DNA of 64,000 nt, taken from Phytopythium helicoides. Lineage: Eukaryota; Oomycota; Peronosporomycetes; Pythiales; Pythiaceae. The notes beneath the pieces were generated by a model. That model saw only the letters and a list, made by a program, of their open reading frames with translations. It did no database searches and was not told the origin of the DNA. The translations under genes were made by a program, and so were the position numbers. The DNA lies in contig JANFNE010000041.1 of NCBI GenBank assembly GCA_024867545.1, positions 124,001-188,000 on the forward strand, written 5' to 3'. Of this stretch, positions 17,390-28,557 are shown piece by piece. How positions within the stretch are numbered: the first letter of the stretch is position 1; every line of letters begins with the position of its first letter.

Positions 17390-20031
17390 AGGCGTGAGTT
17401 TGGTGGCGTGAATGTGCTCCAGACGCAGAGTGGATCCAGTTGCTGCTGGAGGCTTTTGATATGTTTGACGTCATGAAAGGGTGAGGACGAGGGTGAGGCA
17501 GCAGGTCGGCGCTGCATGCATGTGATGAGGATGTGAGGTAGGGTATTTGGCCCATATGGGCTTGCTTTGAATGAACAATCAGCAACGTTGGAAAATGGAT
17601 ATGCATGCAGCATCGATTTTCATCGCTCACGAGCTTCGACACCATGTTGAACAAGTACAGTTGTCAGTGTGTCAACTTCGAGACGACGTGGTAGTCATTG
17701 AGATTATTGCCGGTATGGTAGTCAAATTATTGACTATCGGGTAGTCAGTGATGACCATATGCTGAAGTTGGTTGGTTGGCCACCACACGTCGAAGGTGGG
17801 TCATCTTGTGATGCGAATCATATCACGCCTCAAGCTCAGCTCGCCTGATATTCTCAAGGAGTACCTGGCTGCAGCCACGAAGTGGTTGAGCACACCATGG
17901 CTGATGACCACATTTTGTTTTGATGTCCGATGGAAATTCTATATTGCTTTTGGAGCTGCTGACTCAGCCATTTTGGCACTAACCCCTGTAGCGGATTCAA
18001 TGATTTGTGATCAGCGCCATCGCAACAAAGGTTGATGTTATCTTTCACTCGACCTCAAGATCATCTGACCGTCGCAAGCTGCAAAATGATGATTAGCGGG
18101 GCTCATGCGCGGCAACCCCAAGCCTAGGATCCCTAAACACTAGTCCAGCAGCAGACCATGCACTCCTCGTTGCTCATCGAAAGCCCCAATGTAGAGCAAG
18201 AGTGGATAGACGCTTGCACGGCACTGTTGAACCAACAAAAAGCTACCAACAAACTGTTACGATCAGAATCTCACTGGATCGGAGCATAAGTAACAGTTGC
18301 TGGAAGGAAGCGGAGCTTTGGGGTGTCTCACGAGCCTTACCGACGGTGGGGCTGTGGGGCGTCAAGACGAGCAACACCTACGCCAAAGCTGACGCTTACG
18401 ACGTACTTGAGGGGGAGCTCGAGGTGCAGCAGAACGAGGACTCTAACGAGGAGCAGAGTGCAACAACGACGGTATCGCGAGCTTTGTCTATCGTGCAGCT
18501 ATAGGTCATTGAAGTGCATCAAGACGAGAAACACACAGACGAACCCGCCGAGGTGCAAGCCGAACAACAGGCCGAGGAGCAGTACGCCATATTTGAGGAG
18601 CAGCATCAAGATGAGGAGCACGCAAGCAGCTTGACATGTCGATATTGCGGAAGCAATGGAGCTGGATACACCAATGGAAGAGTTCAACCTACTGCCACTT
18701 TGTCTGTCACTACGACCTTTTCCTGTTGCTAGCGCGGACACACGGAATTCGTGAACGCTGAGCACACAAGTTGAAGACGGTGTAGGCTCGCCCGTGGAGA
18801 GCATGCCCAATCTGAATGATTTATTCGACAGCTCATTCTTGTCACCTCTCTTGCCGCTGGAATCACTGAACCCGCTGTCGCCGAGCCGATCGTTGCCGAG
18901 TACACCCGAGCGAAGCGAGCCCGAAAATTGCCCACCAACTTCAAGCCCAGCAGTGCAAATGGTAGAAACTTCAAGCCCATCATATTCAAGCCCATCATAT
19001 TCAAGCCCATCAGATGACCACACGCTTTCCGCCGGCCGCCGTAAGCCTAAGTACAGATCGGTAGTGGGTGGACGCCTTCATGGCACTCTGGAGCCGATTA
19101 ACAGCTACAATCAGACGCTGACAGAAGATGAGCACAAGCAGCAGCTGTTTCAAGGCATGGAATCTGTAATGAAATGGACCAAGAAGCGAAAGAGAACAGA
19201 AAAGAAAGCGAAAATGAAAGAAAGGAAAAGAAAAGCTCGACATCGTCGCCGTCTACCGACTCCGTTCGTCGATTCTGCTATGGATGAGCTCTTTGTAGAC
19301 AGATTCGGATTTGCCCACCAAATTACACTGTACGGATCGTGTACTTATGAAGGAATCTTTTTTGATCTCGCGGAGGTCGCGAAAGCCATTGGTTTCAAGC
19401 CGACGAGCATCACACAAAATGAGTGTCGTACATTCAAAGAAGGGAAGCACTATCAAATCTTCAAGAGTCGAGACGAAGAAGGGAAGCGCAAGTATGTGAT
19501 TTTACTGACCCGTCAAGGATTCGAGTTGGCCGTGTATGCGAAAATGAAGTCTACAGTGCTAATTGACCAGCTTTACTCGATGGACCTCGGCGACGGAGTG
19601 GTGAAGTACGGGTTTTTGACGAACGTCGAAGTGCGCGAGAACGCTTTGAGAATTGAGCTTTACGCGGCTCCACACCATGACCTCCTCTACCCTGTTCGGG
19701 TTCGCGGTGTCATGATGGGTAAAGGCGAACTACATATCCGCCGATCGTTGGACGCCTTCCACATTCATCTGGAGAAAAAAAATTTCAAGCTTTGTTTGGG
19801 TCGACAGAACTTTGCAAGCTCACAACACTCAAAGACTTTGATCGCATAATTGAATGCATGAACGCACAGCAGAATACTTGGACACAAATATCGACGAAGT
19901 CGATGAGTTCCCTTTTGATCAAGCGGAGATGATGAAGAGGCTTCACATTCGGCTGCAAAAAGCTGAACAAGGGACCCAGCGAGTTACCGCGTAGGCAGAA
20001 TGACGTCACCGCTCTCTCCGAGCATGCCTCG
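17390..20031. repeat. 2,642-bp tandem repeat unit, copy 2
   Basis: Second complete unit, nearly identical to copy 1 and even closer to copy 3. The junction at 17390 joins GCATGCCTCG to AGGCGTGAG, the 3' end of the lumazine-synthase-fold gene. Only a 9-bp stretch is shared at the breakpoint, which suggests microhomology-mediated tandem duplication followed by unequal exchange. Confidence 0.95.
18803..19849 (+). CDS. putative BRO-N/MSV199-like protein, unit 2
   Basis: Translation is identical to the unit 1 ORF (348 residues from the ATG), including the Ser/Pro-rich N-terminus, basic stretch, BRO-N-like segment and the A8 run at 19775-19782 with the apparently frameshifted C-terminus. Exact identity means either recent duplication or ongoing homogenisation of the array, so shared lesions pre-date amplification. 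Confidence 0.5.
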   Translation: MPNLNDLFDSSFLSPLLPLESLNPLSPSRSLPSTPERSEPENCPPTSSPAVQMVETSSPSYSSPSYSSPSDDHTLSAGRRKPKYRSVVGGRLHGTLEPINSYNQTLTEDEHKQQLFQGMESVMKWTKKRKRTEKKAKMKERKRKARHRRRLPTPFVDSAMDELFVDRFGFAHQITLYGSCTYEGIFFDLAEVAKAIGFKPTSITQNECRTFKEGKHYQIFKSRDEEGKRKYVILLTRQGFELAVYAKMKSTVLIDQLYSMDLGDGVVKYGFLTNVEVRENALRIELYAAPHHDLLYPVRVRGVMMGKGELHIRRSLDAFHIHLEKKNFKLCLGRQNFASSQHSKTLIA

Positions 20032-21595
20032 AGGCGTGAGTTTGGTAGCGTGAATGTGCTCCAGACGCAGAGTGGATCCAGTTGCTGCTGGAGGCTTTTG
20101 ATATGTTTGACGTCATGAAAGGGTGAGGACGAGGGTGAGGCAGCAGGTCGGCGCTGCATGCATGTGATGAGGATGTGAGGTAGGGTATTTGGCCCATATG
20201 GGCTTGCTTTGAATGAACAATCAGCAACGTTGGAAAATGGATATGCATGCAGCATCGATTTTCATCGCTCACGAGCTTCGACACCATGTTGAACAAGTAC
20301 AGTTGTCAGTGTGTCAACTTCGAGACGACGTGGTAGTCATTGAGATTATTGCCGGTATGGTAGTCAAATTATTGACTATCGGGTAGTCAGTGATGACCAT
20401 ATGCTGAAGTTGGTTGGTTGGCCACCACACGTCGAAGGTGGGTCATCTTGTGATGCGAATCATATCACGCCTCAAGCTCAGCTCGCCTGATATTCTCAAG
20501 GAGTACCTGGCTGCAGCCACGAAGTGGTTGAGCACACCATGGCTGATGACCACATTTTGTTTTGATGTCCGATGGAAATTCTATATTGCTTTTGGAGCTG
20601 CTGACTCAGCCATTTTGGCACTAACCCCTGTAGCGGATTCAATGATTTGTGATCAGCGCCATCGCAACAAAGGTTGATGTTATCTTTCACTCGACCTCAA
20701 GATCATCTGACCGTCGCAAGCTGCAAAATGATGATTAGCGGGGCTCATGCGCGGCAACCCCAAGCCTAGGATCCCTAAACACTAGTCCAGCAGCAGACCA
20801 TGCACTCCTCGTTGCTCATCGAAAGCCCCAATGTAGAGCAAGAGTGGATAGACGCTTGCACGGCACTGTTGAACCAACAAAAAGCTACCAACAAACTGTT
20901 ACGATCAGAATCTCACTGGATCGGAGCATAAGTAACAGTTGCTGGAAGGAAGCGGAGCTTTGGGGTGTCTCACGAGCCTTACCGACGGTGGGGCTGTGGG
21001 GCGTCAAGACGAGCAACACCTACGCCAAAGCTGACGCTTACGACGTACTTGAGGGGGAGCTCGAGGTGCAGCAGAACGAGGACTCTAACGAGGAGCAGAG
21101 TGCAACAACGACGGTATCGCGAGCTTTGTCTATCGTGCAGCTATAGGTCATTGAAGTGCATCAAGACGAGAAACACACAGACGAACCCGCCGAGGTGCAA
21201 GCCGAACAACAGGCCGAGGAGCAGTACGCCATATTTGAGGAGCAGCATCAAGATGAGGAGCACGCAAGCAGCTTGACATGTCGATATTGCGGAAGCAATG
21301 GAGCTGGATACACCAATGGAAGAGTTCAACCTACTGCCACTTTGTCTGTCACTACGACCTTTTCCTGTTGCTAGCGCGGACACACGGAATTCGTGAACGC
21401 TGAGCACACAAGTTGAAGACGGTGTAGGCTCGCCCGTGGAGAGCATGCCCAATCTGAATGATTTATTCGACAGCTCATTCTTGTCACCTCTCTTGCCGCT
21501 GGAATCACTGAACCCGCTGTCGCCGAGCCGATCGTTGCCGAGTACACCCGAGCGAAGCGAGCCCGAAAATTGCCCACCAACTTCAAGCCCAGCAG
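20032..21595. repeat. 2,642-bp tandem repeat unit, copy 3 (truncated)
   Basis: Follows copy 2 without a gap and stays nearly identical until about 21595, inside the BRO-N-like ORF. There it switches to a more diverged relative of the same gene. The unit is cut to about 1.56 kb. The chimeric junction lies about 90 bp before a Gypsy LTR. Confidence 0.92.
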
Positions 21596-21686
21596 CGCAA
21601 AGGGCAGGAACCAAAACCACCGGCTAATCACACACTTCATGCCATCCATATCGCTCACCGTAAGCCTAAGTATAAAGCGGTAGTGG
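21445..21686 (+). pseudogene. chimeric 5' part of BRO-N-like gene, disrupted by Gypsy insertion
   Basis: Begins like the intact ORFs (MPNLNDLFDSS) but after about 21595 becomes a diverged version and stops at 21627. The last bases before the LTR (cgtaagcctaag...cggtagtgg) still align with the intact genes at 16399-16425. The matching downstream part resumes after the element at 26735, so one ancestral gene was split by the insertion. Confidence 0.75.
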
Positions 21687-21991
21687 TGTGCCGATAGTTA
21701 GTGTCGAACAGGGAAAATTGGGAAGTGAGATTCTGTCTGTTACGTAAAAGGCTAAGACCTACGGCTCCTACTCCTACTGGCGCTGAGGGGGAGGCCGTGT
21801 CGGGCCGCGTGAGCTGCTATCGATGTCGAGTCGACATCGGTGACGCCGACGTGTCGGTGCCGGTCGCAGGTGGTGTTCATGCAGTCTTGTATATGCAGGT
21901 GGTGTTGTCGTTGTTCCTGTTGCTGTTTGGTGTTGATGTTGCCGTTGTAGTTGGTGTTGATGTTGCCGTTGCTGTTGGTGTTGCAGTTGCC

Positions 21992-22032
<41 letters not shown>

Positions 22033-22091
22033 CGTTCGGGACAGTTGGTGGACGGTCGAGGGTGATGTGCTGGTGGCCGCTGATCTCCACA
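21687..22091 (-). repeat. 3' LTR of the Gypsy element (405 bp)
   Basis: Starts TGTGCCG and ends CTCCACA on the plus strand. It matches the other LTR with about half a dozen substitutions and a 42-bp length difference due to a GTTGCT-type hexanucleotide tract at about 21960-22030, longer here than in the other LTR. Confidence 0.93.
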
Positions 22092-22159
22092 CTGCCCCCG
22101 AAAACTCGAACGTCCACGTGAAGTCCTTCCAACAATCAACATGAAATTGCACCCTGGGG

Positions 22160-24913
22160 TTACAATTGTTCGACGGCCTGGCGTAGGCGTTCTTCATCGA
22201 CCGCGGCGATGTAGTCGCCAACCATGATGGGCACGTCCTTGGACATGACCGCGAGCGGTTCCCACGAACGCTGTGCGTCCTGGAGCCCTCGCCACGCCAC
22301 AAAAAGCTCCCACTGCTTTGTGCGGGTGTTGTACTGGTGCTGTTGGATCTCGCGGACGGCCAGGACGAGCCCTTGGTGGCCCACGTGCTCCTCCACCTCC
22401 TCCGTGACGTTGAAACTCGCCTCAGCAAAGAACTTGAGCCGTGGCGCATGGACCTCATAGTGGTCCTTGATGAGGAGATGCTCGATGAGGAAAGAGTACT
22501 CGAGGGCCTCAACGACGCGGAAGGGCCCCACCCAACGAATCATGAGCTCATTTCCCGCCAGGCGCGCATCGACGCGCGACCAGAGGACGAAATCGCCGAC
22601 GTGGAAGTTGCAGTCGGTGCCTTTCTTGAGCACCATCTGGCGGAGACGTCGCTGCTCCTTCCTGTCCACGACGTCCTGGTGCCATTGCTGTATGCTGCTG
22701 CGGAGCTTGGCGAGCTCCGCCTCGACCGTGGCGTTGTCGAACGTGATCAGCTCGAACTGGCCTTCGCGGCTTTTGGGCTTTTGCATGGTGTCCAACGGCG
22801 TCGCCGGCGGTAGCGCCGTGAAAAGCTCCATGGGCGACTTGCCCGCCAACGACTCGACCGGAGTCTGGTTAAGGTTCGCTTGCAAGACGGACAAGAGCTG
22901 TGGCCAGTCCTTCGTGTCGTAGTTGCCTTCGTGCAGCATGATGCGGACGACCTACAGGATGTCGCGGTTGAGACGCTCGACCGTGCCGTTGAGCCACGGT
23001 GCGTACACGGGGACAAACGCCTGGGTGCCGCGCAGGCGGGTTGCGAGGTTGGCCATGAGCTCGGACTTGAAATGCGAGCCTTGATCTGACACCCACTTGT
23101 CCGGCACGCTAAACCGCGCCGCCCATTCCAAAATGCTAGTTACGGCCGTCAAACTCGTCGGGGAAGTGGATGCGATGAGCTGGCAAAAATGGGTGAGTTC
23201 GTCCTTGATCGCCAGAACGTACTTGACGTCGCCCCATGAGTCGCCCATGAACAGATAGTCCATGTGGATCACTTCGTTTCGCTGTGTTGCCGTCGGGTGT
23301 TCGCTACGTGGGCGTTGGACGAGACGGCCCCCTTTGACGTGTTTGCAAAGCAGGCATTGCTGGACGAACTGCTTAACTTGCCGCACCAGATCCGAGACAG
23401 CGTAGTGCTGTTAGAGTTGTTTGACCATTGGCTGCTCGCCACGATGGCCCTGGCTGCCGCAATGGGCCACAATAAAAATGCGCGTGAGTAGCTCGCGTGC
23501 CTGCGCGGGGATCCACAGCTTGCCTTCCACATAGATCAATCCATCCTCCAGCACGTGCTCGGCCGTCAATTGCCGCTGGTGGAGCTCCTGGGCCTCCGCC
23601 ACTGTGTCCCGCGATGGCCACTCGAAGTCGTCTTGTTGCAACGGTCGCAGTCGGCTCGTGGCCCCGCGCGAGCGGGTGCGCACCGGCCTGATGCCGATGG
23701 TTTCCTTCGCCGTGGCCTTCGGCAGCCAACGCGAAATCAAATCGACCCAAACATTTTCAATGCCCTTGATGTGTTCAATCGAGTACTGGTACCCGACCAG
23801 CTTCATGGACCAACGCTGCAGTTTCCCGCGCACGTGTTGTTTCATCTCCTTGTCCGGGCAAAAGATCTTGATCAGATTCGCATGATCGCAGAATAGACGG
23901 AACCCGTGGGTGCGTAGCAGTAGGTACGGTACTCTAGTTCCTGACACACTTGCACAACTGGATACGCCTCCTCCTCAACGATCGACCAGTTCACCTGCGA
24001 TCCACGGAAACAACCACCTTGGCAGGAGAGCAACTCGTGCCGCTGGTCGCCGATCGCCGCGGAGGGCTGCCACTCGCGTACTTGAGTCACCACGGCCGCC
24101 CAACCGCAGTCGCACGCGTCCGTGAAGACACACACCGTCGCGTCGTCGTCCGGATACACGAGCTTCGCGGGGTCGGACAGCAGGTGCACGGCGGACCGAC
24201 CGCGAAAACAGCACGCTTTTCATCGCGCTTAGCTTTAGGTTGTGCTCCTTGAGTCGTGCAAAGAATTCCTCGAGCCGCGTCAGGTACTGAGCGTCGTGGG
24301 CGTACAGTACGTTGTCGTCGATCCAAATGAGGACCGCCTCGTAGAGCATGTCGGCGAACACGCCTTGCATCTGGCTCTGGAAATGCACGGGCGAGTCCAT
24401 GGCCCCTTGGGGCACTTGAGTCGGCGTATACACGCCGTCGTCCGTCATAAAGCTGAATATCTCCTGCGAGTCTTCATCGAGAGGGAATTGCCAAAATCCC
24501 TTGAAAAAATCAAATTTCCCCATCGCCGCCGCGTCGCGGACACGCTGCTTCACGACGCGCAGGTTTGGTGACGCGCCAGCGATCGGGATGGTCAGGCGGT
24601 TCACAGGGCGATAGTCGTTCGTGATTCTGAAATTGAACTTGGAGCCGGCCTTGCGCACGAGCACGGTCGCTGACGCCCAGCGGCTGTGGTTGTTCTTGCG
24701 CACAAAACCTTCATGCGGTGGCGGTAGTCCGCCGTGCCGAAACCACCAGTGCCAAGCTGCTCCGTCAGGCCGTTGTCTTCGACGATGCGGTCGAAGTCGC
24801 CGAAGTACGCGACGATTCGCGCTTCGATGTCCTTCTCTTTTAAATTCATGCGCAGTTCTTTGGCAAACAGGTCCTCCACGGCGGGCAGGTGCGCATTCAT
24901 CAACCGGTTGCAA
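22160..24913 (-). pseudogene. Gypsy pol: reverse transcriptase, RNase H, integrase, chromodomain (broken)
   Basis: Reading from 24913 downward. The RT has ITNDYRPVNRLT, VPQGAMDSP and the catalytic IDDN motif. RNase H follows in another frame (24189-23872) with FTDACDCGW and EEEAYPV, then the original frame resumes (23947-23411). The integrase has its catalytic residues in HMDYL, SDQGSHF and TVERLN. A C-terminal chromodomain (VAWRGLQDAQRSWEPL) marks it as a chromovirus. Lesions include frameshifts near 24720, 24190 and 23950, and in-frame stops at 23411-23413 and 22952-22954. The integrase and chromodomain portion is otherwise continuous in one frame. Confidence 0.9.
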
Positions 24914-25106
24914 CGGTCAGTGATCTTGATCATGAGGTCGTTGTCGTCTACCCGGTCTGAGTCAACCCGGAAGACGTAGCGAGCGAGGCGCTCGAGCGAT
25001 GCCGGCCCCACAGAGCTCCGGACGCTCACTCGAACCGAGTCCACGGCTTCCCCCGTCGTAGCGCATCTGTGATAAAGCGCTTGCGCTCCAAACTCACCAA
25101 CCGATA

Positions 25107-25122
25107 CGCACACACACACACA
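25107..25122. repeat. (CA)n microsatellite inside the Gypsy element
   Basis: A run of about eight CA units in the non-coding stretch between the Gag remnant and the RT region. It is short and probably neutral. Confidence 0.7.
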
Positions 25123-26371
25123 CAGATCTCTCCACGCACGCACCAGACCGGTGGTGGTGGAGCCGACAGGCGCACGCGGGGAGCTCCCGAAGGAACTCGG
25201 ACCCGCAGCGCGCTAGAGAGGGCTCGCGAAAGCCACTCCCTAGGCAGTACCTCGGAGCGTTGTGATTCCCCTTGAGCGGCTCGGGATCAGGAGAGCTAAA
25301 CGGGCGGTTCAAGGACCGGCCCGAGACTTGTGGCAGTCGGGTCTGTCACAGACCAACACACACAAACGTTAAAATGCAAAGGTTCTTTCAGGAGCGTTGT
25401 TCGCTTCCTGAGGAACCAACCAGCGGATAGATAACTACACCTCAGAGCTCCGCAGGACTCTGAGGCACACACAGATACCGCCTAAACACGCACCACTTAC
25501 CCACGGGTGCGCTGGCGTCGAATGGGCCCTTTGCCCAGCTTTCACTTGTCTCTTCACTTGTTACTTCACTTGTTTTCGATGTCCTGTATCACAATATGGA
25601 ATGGAGGAGTTCGGGACGTGGCGCACACAACCGCACACGTCCAGCACTCAACCAAATATGGAATCAACAGCAATGCGCACTGGGAGCGCGCACTTACCGT
25701 CGAATGGGGCTGGATGGGGTTGAGACTCGCTGGACTTCCTCACGACGTGTCCCAAACCTTGGAAGAGGCTGGGGAAGACGCGTGGCACGCGGGAGGGTCT
25801 CAGGTTCGCGGCAAATTGGGAAGTCTGTATTGATTCTTTACCCTGGGAGGAAAACCTCCGAGACCTAATACCTACTGTATAGTTGATACAGATTTTCAAG
25901 TAACTATGGCCTGTAAGTATACCGGCCCAACTGGCTCTGGGGATCGTAGAATCGGAGTTGGGGCGCGTCTCTAACACCCTCGGGGATTAATCCCGACTGG
26001 ATGCTTGCGCATTCCGTAAAGGCGCGAGAACCACGCCGTCCCCAAGGGGGAGAACGCAGGCCCCGAGGGAAAAGTCCCTCGGGCAAGGTGTCCCGTATAT
26101 TAAACCTACTGGGGACACTGCTCCTAGTGTCCCCAAAGACCGGAGCCACTTTATCACACATCGCTCCTGCATCTTGAGTTCGTACTGCTTGCGCTAACGG
26201 TGCCACTTGATCAGCGACGCCTGGCCCCAACTGGTGAGCTTTGTCGCCTTGATGAACTCGAACACAGGCTGAACGACCTTCATCTCAGCGTCTCCGTCGG
26301 CGTCGAACGTGTGCGTCGCCGTGGTTGCTACGTAACTTGTTTGCTGACTGACCTTGAGGCAAAGTATACTT

Positions 26372-26734
26372 TGTGCCGACAGTCGGTGTCAAACAGGGAA
26401 AATTGGGAAGTGAGATTCTGTCTGTTACGTAAAAGGCTAAGACCTACGGCTCCTACTCCTACTGGCGCTGAGGGGGAGGCCGTGTCGGGCCGCGTGAGCT
26501 GCTATCGATGTCGAGTCGACATCGGTGACGCCGACGTGTCGGTGCCGGTCGCAGGTGGTGTTCATGCAGTCTTGTATATGCAGGTGGTGTTGTCGTTGTT
26601 CCTGTTGCTGTTTGGTGTTAATGTTGCCGTTGTAGTTGGTGTTGATGTTGCCGTTGCTGTTGCTGTTGCTGTTGCCGTTCGGGACAGTTGGTGGATGGTC
26701 GAGGGTGATGTGCTGGTGGCCGCTGATCTCCACA
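26372..26734 (-). repeat. 5' LTR of the Gypsy element (363 bp)
   Basis: Same TGTG...CACA ends as the other LTR. It is shorter because it has fewer hexanucleotide repeats (about 26650-26675). The first 25 bp hold most of the substitutions between the two LTRs. Confidence 0.93.
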
Positions 26735-26739
26735 AATGG

Positions 26740-27230
26740 GCGGACGCCTTCATGACACTCTGGAACCGACAAACTGCTACAACCAGTCTCTAACGGTCGC
26801 TGAACACAAGCAACAGCTGCTGGAAGGGATGAAATCTGTGATGAAGTGGACCAAGAAAAGGCAGAGAAGGGAAAAGCGGGAAGAGGAGAAAAAGAGGACT
26901 CAACATCGTCGGCATTTGCCAACTCCCCTGATTGATTCTGCATTGGATGAGCTGTTTGTGGACAGGTTCGGAGAGCCGCATCACGTTAATGTGTATGGAG
27001 CGCGTTCCTTTGAAGGCATCTTGTTCGACTTCGCGGATGTCGAGAATTTTTCAGTTTCAGGGAAGTAAATGTCACTCACCCACGGTGTCGACAATTATTG
27101 TGAGGCGAAAAAATAACTACAGAGTCAAGACAGAGAATGAAACCCAAAGAAGTAGCTCACTTGACCCATTTTGGATTCAAGCTGGCGTTGTACAAAAATA
27201 TAAAGTCGGCTGTATTGATCGGCAATGCGC
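26740..27230 (+). pseudogene. 3' part of diverged BRO-N-like gene after the Gypsy insertion
   Basis: Directly after the target duplication the frame reads GGRLHDTLEPTNCYNQSLT, then HKQQLLEGMKSVMKWTKKR and DELFVDRFG, clearly homologous to the intact ORFs but only moderately identical. It hits stops from 27066 onward, yet FGFKLALYKNIKSAVLI near 27170-27220 still matches RQGFELAVYAKMKSTVLI in the intact copies. It is a dead, older paralogue whose 5' part is at 21596-21686. Confidence 0.8.
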
Positions 27231-27671
27231 CTAATCGATGAGGTGACTAATATAGGCATTTGTCCAATTTCGAGACTAGCCAAAAAGCTTTGAATAAGGA
27301 GCTCTACGAAGCCTCGATGCACGATTTTCTCAGCCGACGTTTTAGACAGTTTGGAGCTAAAATCGCTGCTTTCCACAGCTTGCAAAAATTTTAGCCAATA
27401 ATTTTAGCCGGACTAGTGTTTTGAGTAGCATTTCTTAGTACCCTTCACGCATACACTCTTAGTTTTTAGTAGACGAAAACAATCTGTTTTGCTCAAACAC
27501 CACCAGTGTGATGGATTGCCTTCGCACTATTCAAAAGCCTACTGACTTAAAAATCGAAATTCAGTACATTTATAACTACATATCTGCAACCACCATTTAA
27601 GTATCTTTTGGTGATCGTAGATGTACTTGACCCGCTTTCTACGAGCACATGACCAGCAGGCAAGCGTAGGT
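27231..27671. other. intergenic, unassigned
   Basis: About 440 AT-richer bases between the dead BRO-N-like relic and the second lumazine-synthase-fold segment. Only unsupported short frames are present. I see no element ends. Confidence 0.5.
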
Positions 27672-27785
27672 ATCTTTGGATTCCAGGTAATGGCACCGAG
27701 TTCATTCGCTCGTTTTCATTTACGATCGATGCATGCATGGCTCACCCTCCGACTCGTCACGATGCTTTCTCCCTCGCCCTGCTGC

Positions 27786-28397
27786 TTAGTGACACTTGCA
27801 CGCGCAGCTTTGCTTCTTCCGGTCGCTTGCCTTGCGGTTGATGTGCGCCATCTCGATCGCCGACTGTGCCCACGCAGCACCGTGCGTCGGCTGCTCTCCA
27901 CGCGTTCCCGTCAACCCCGCACACGCACGCGCTTGGTCTTCGCTCGTGCAGGTCATGAGGCCGTAGATCACGGGTGTCTTGGTCATCATCCCCACTTTCA
28001 TAGCTGCGCGAGTCACAGCTTCGCCCACAAACTCGTACGAGAGCGAGTTGCCACGCACGACGCAGCCAAGGCAGATAACGACGTCGATTGTCATTGGCGC
28101 CGAGAGGATCAAGCGCTTGATCGCGTACGGCAGCTCGAACGGCAGCGCGACCTGGGCCTCATGAATGCTGTCGCGACCCACGCCCTTGAGCAGAAGCTCG
28201 CCGCGACAGGCATTCACCAGCGCATTCGCGATTTCTCCGTGCTCGCGCGTCAACACGATTCCGATTTGCAGCCCCGATCCGTCGAGCGAGTGCTTTCCGC
28301 CGCTCACGAACCCCGGGTCGCGGATCAGCACGGGCTTCTGTATCTCCGGTTCCTCGTCGTGCTTGCGCGAGGTCGCCGTCGCCGTCGTCCTCGTCAT
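27786..28397 (-). CDS. lumazine-synthase-fold protein, short form (copy A')
   Basis: Translation is identical to the copy A protein (203 residues from the ATG at 28395-28397), with Ser in place of the catalytic His and the short CACKCH C-terminus. Identity at the protein level, with a few silent or flanking changes, points to recent duplication or conversion. The gene and its divergent partner are both intact, so both copies are potentially expressed. Confidence 0.85.
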   Translation of the reverse strand: MTRTTATATSRKHDEEPEIQKPVLIRDPGFVSGGKHSLDGSGLQIGIVLTREHGEIANALVNACRGELLLKGVGRDSIHEAQVALPFELPYAIKRLILSAPMTIDVVICLGCVVRGNSLSYEFVGEAVTRAAMKVGMMTKTPVIYGLMTCTSEDQARACAGLTGTRGEQPTHGAAWAQSAIEMAHINRKASDRKKQSCACKCH

Positions 28398-28557
28398 GCT
28401 GGCTGCTTCTTCGACTATTGCTGCTTTTTCGTAAGTGATAGTGATAGCTTCCCAACGGCCAGTTGAAGCAGCCACGAGAGAAAATCCCTGTCGCACTCGA
28501 GGCATGCCTGGAAGGCTAGTCATTTCCAAGCTTTCCCGAGGAGCAGCAGCAAGGAAG

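Larger units (their letters stand above)
21687..26734 (-). mobile_element. Ty3/Gypsy chromovirus LTR retrotransposon, decayed, 5.05 kb
   Basis: Direct LTRs (21687-22091 and 26372-26734) begin TGTG and end CACA. They are flanked by near-identical 5-bp target duplications, AGTGG (21682-21686) and AATGG (26735-26739), and the empty site is preserved in the intact neighbouring gene copies. The element reads on the minus strand. A G-rich polypurine-like tract (GGGGGCAG) abuts the 3' LTR at 22092. A Gag remnant with an in-frame stop lies around 26130-26340. About 1 kb between Gag and reverse transcriptase holds no recognisable protease. Pol domains follow in Gypsy order: RT, RNase H, integrase, chromodomain. 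Multiple stops and frameshifts make it non-autonomous. Confidence 0.93.
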
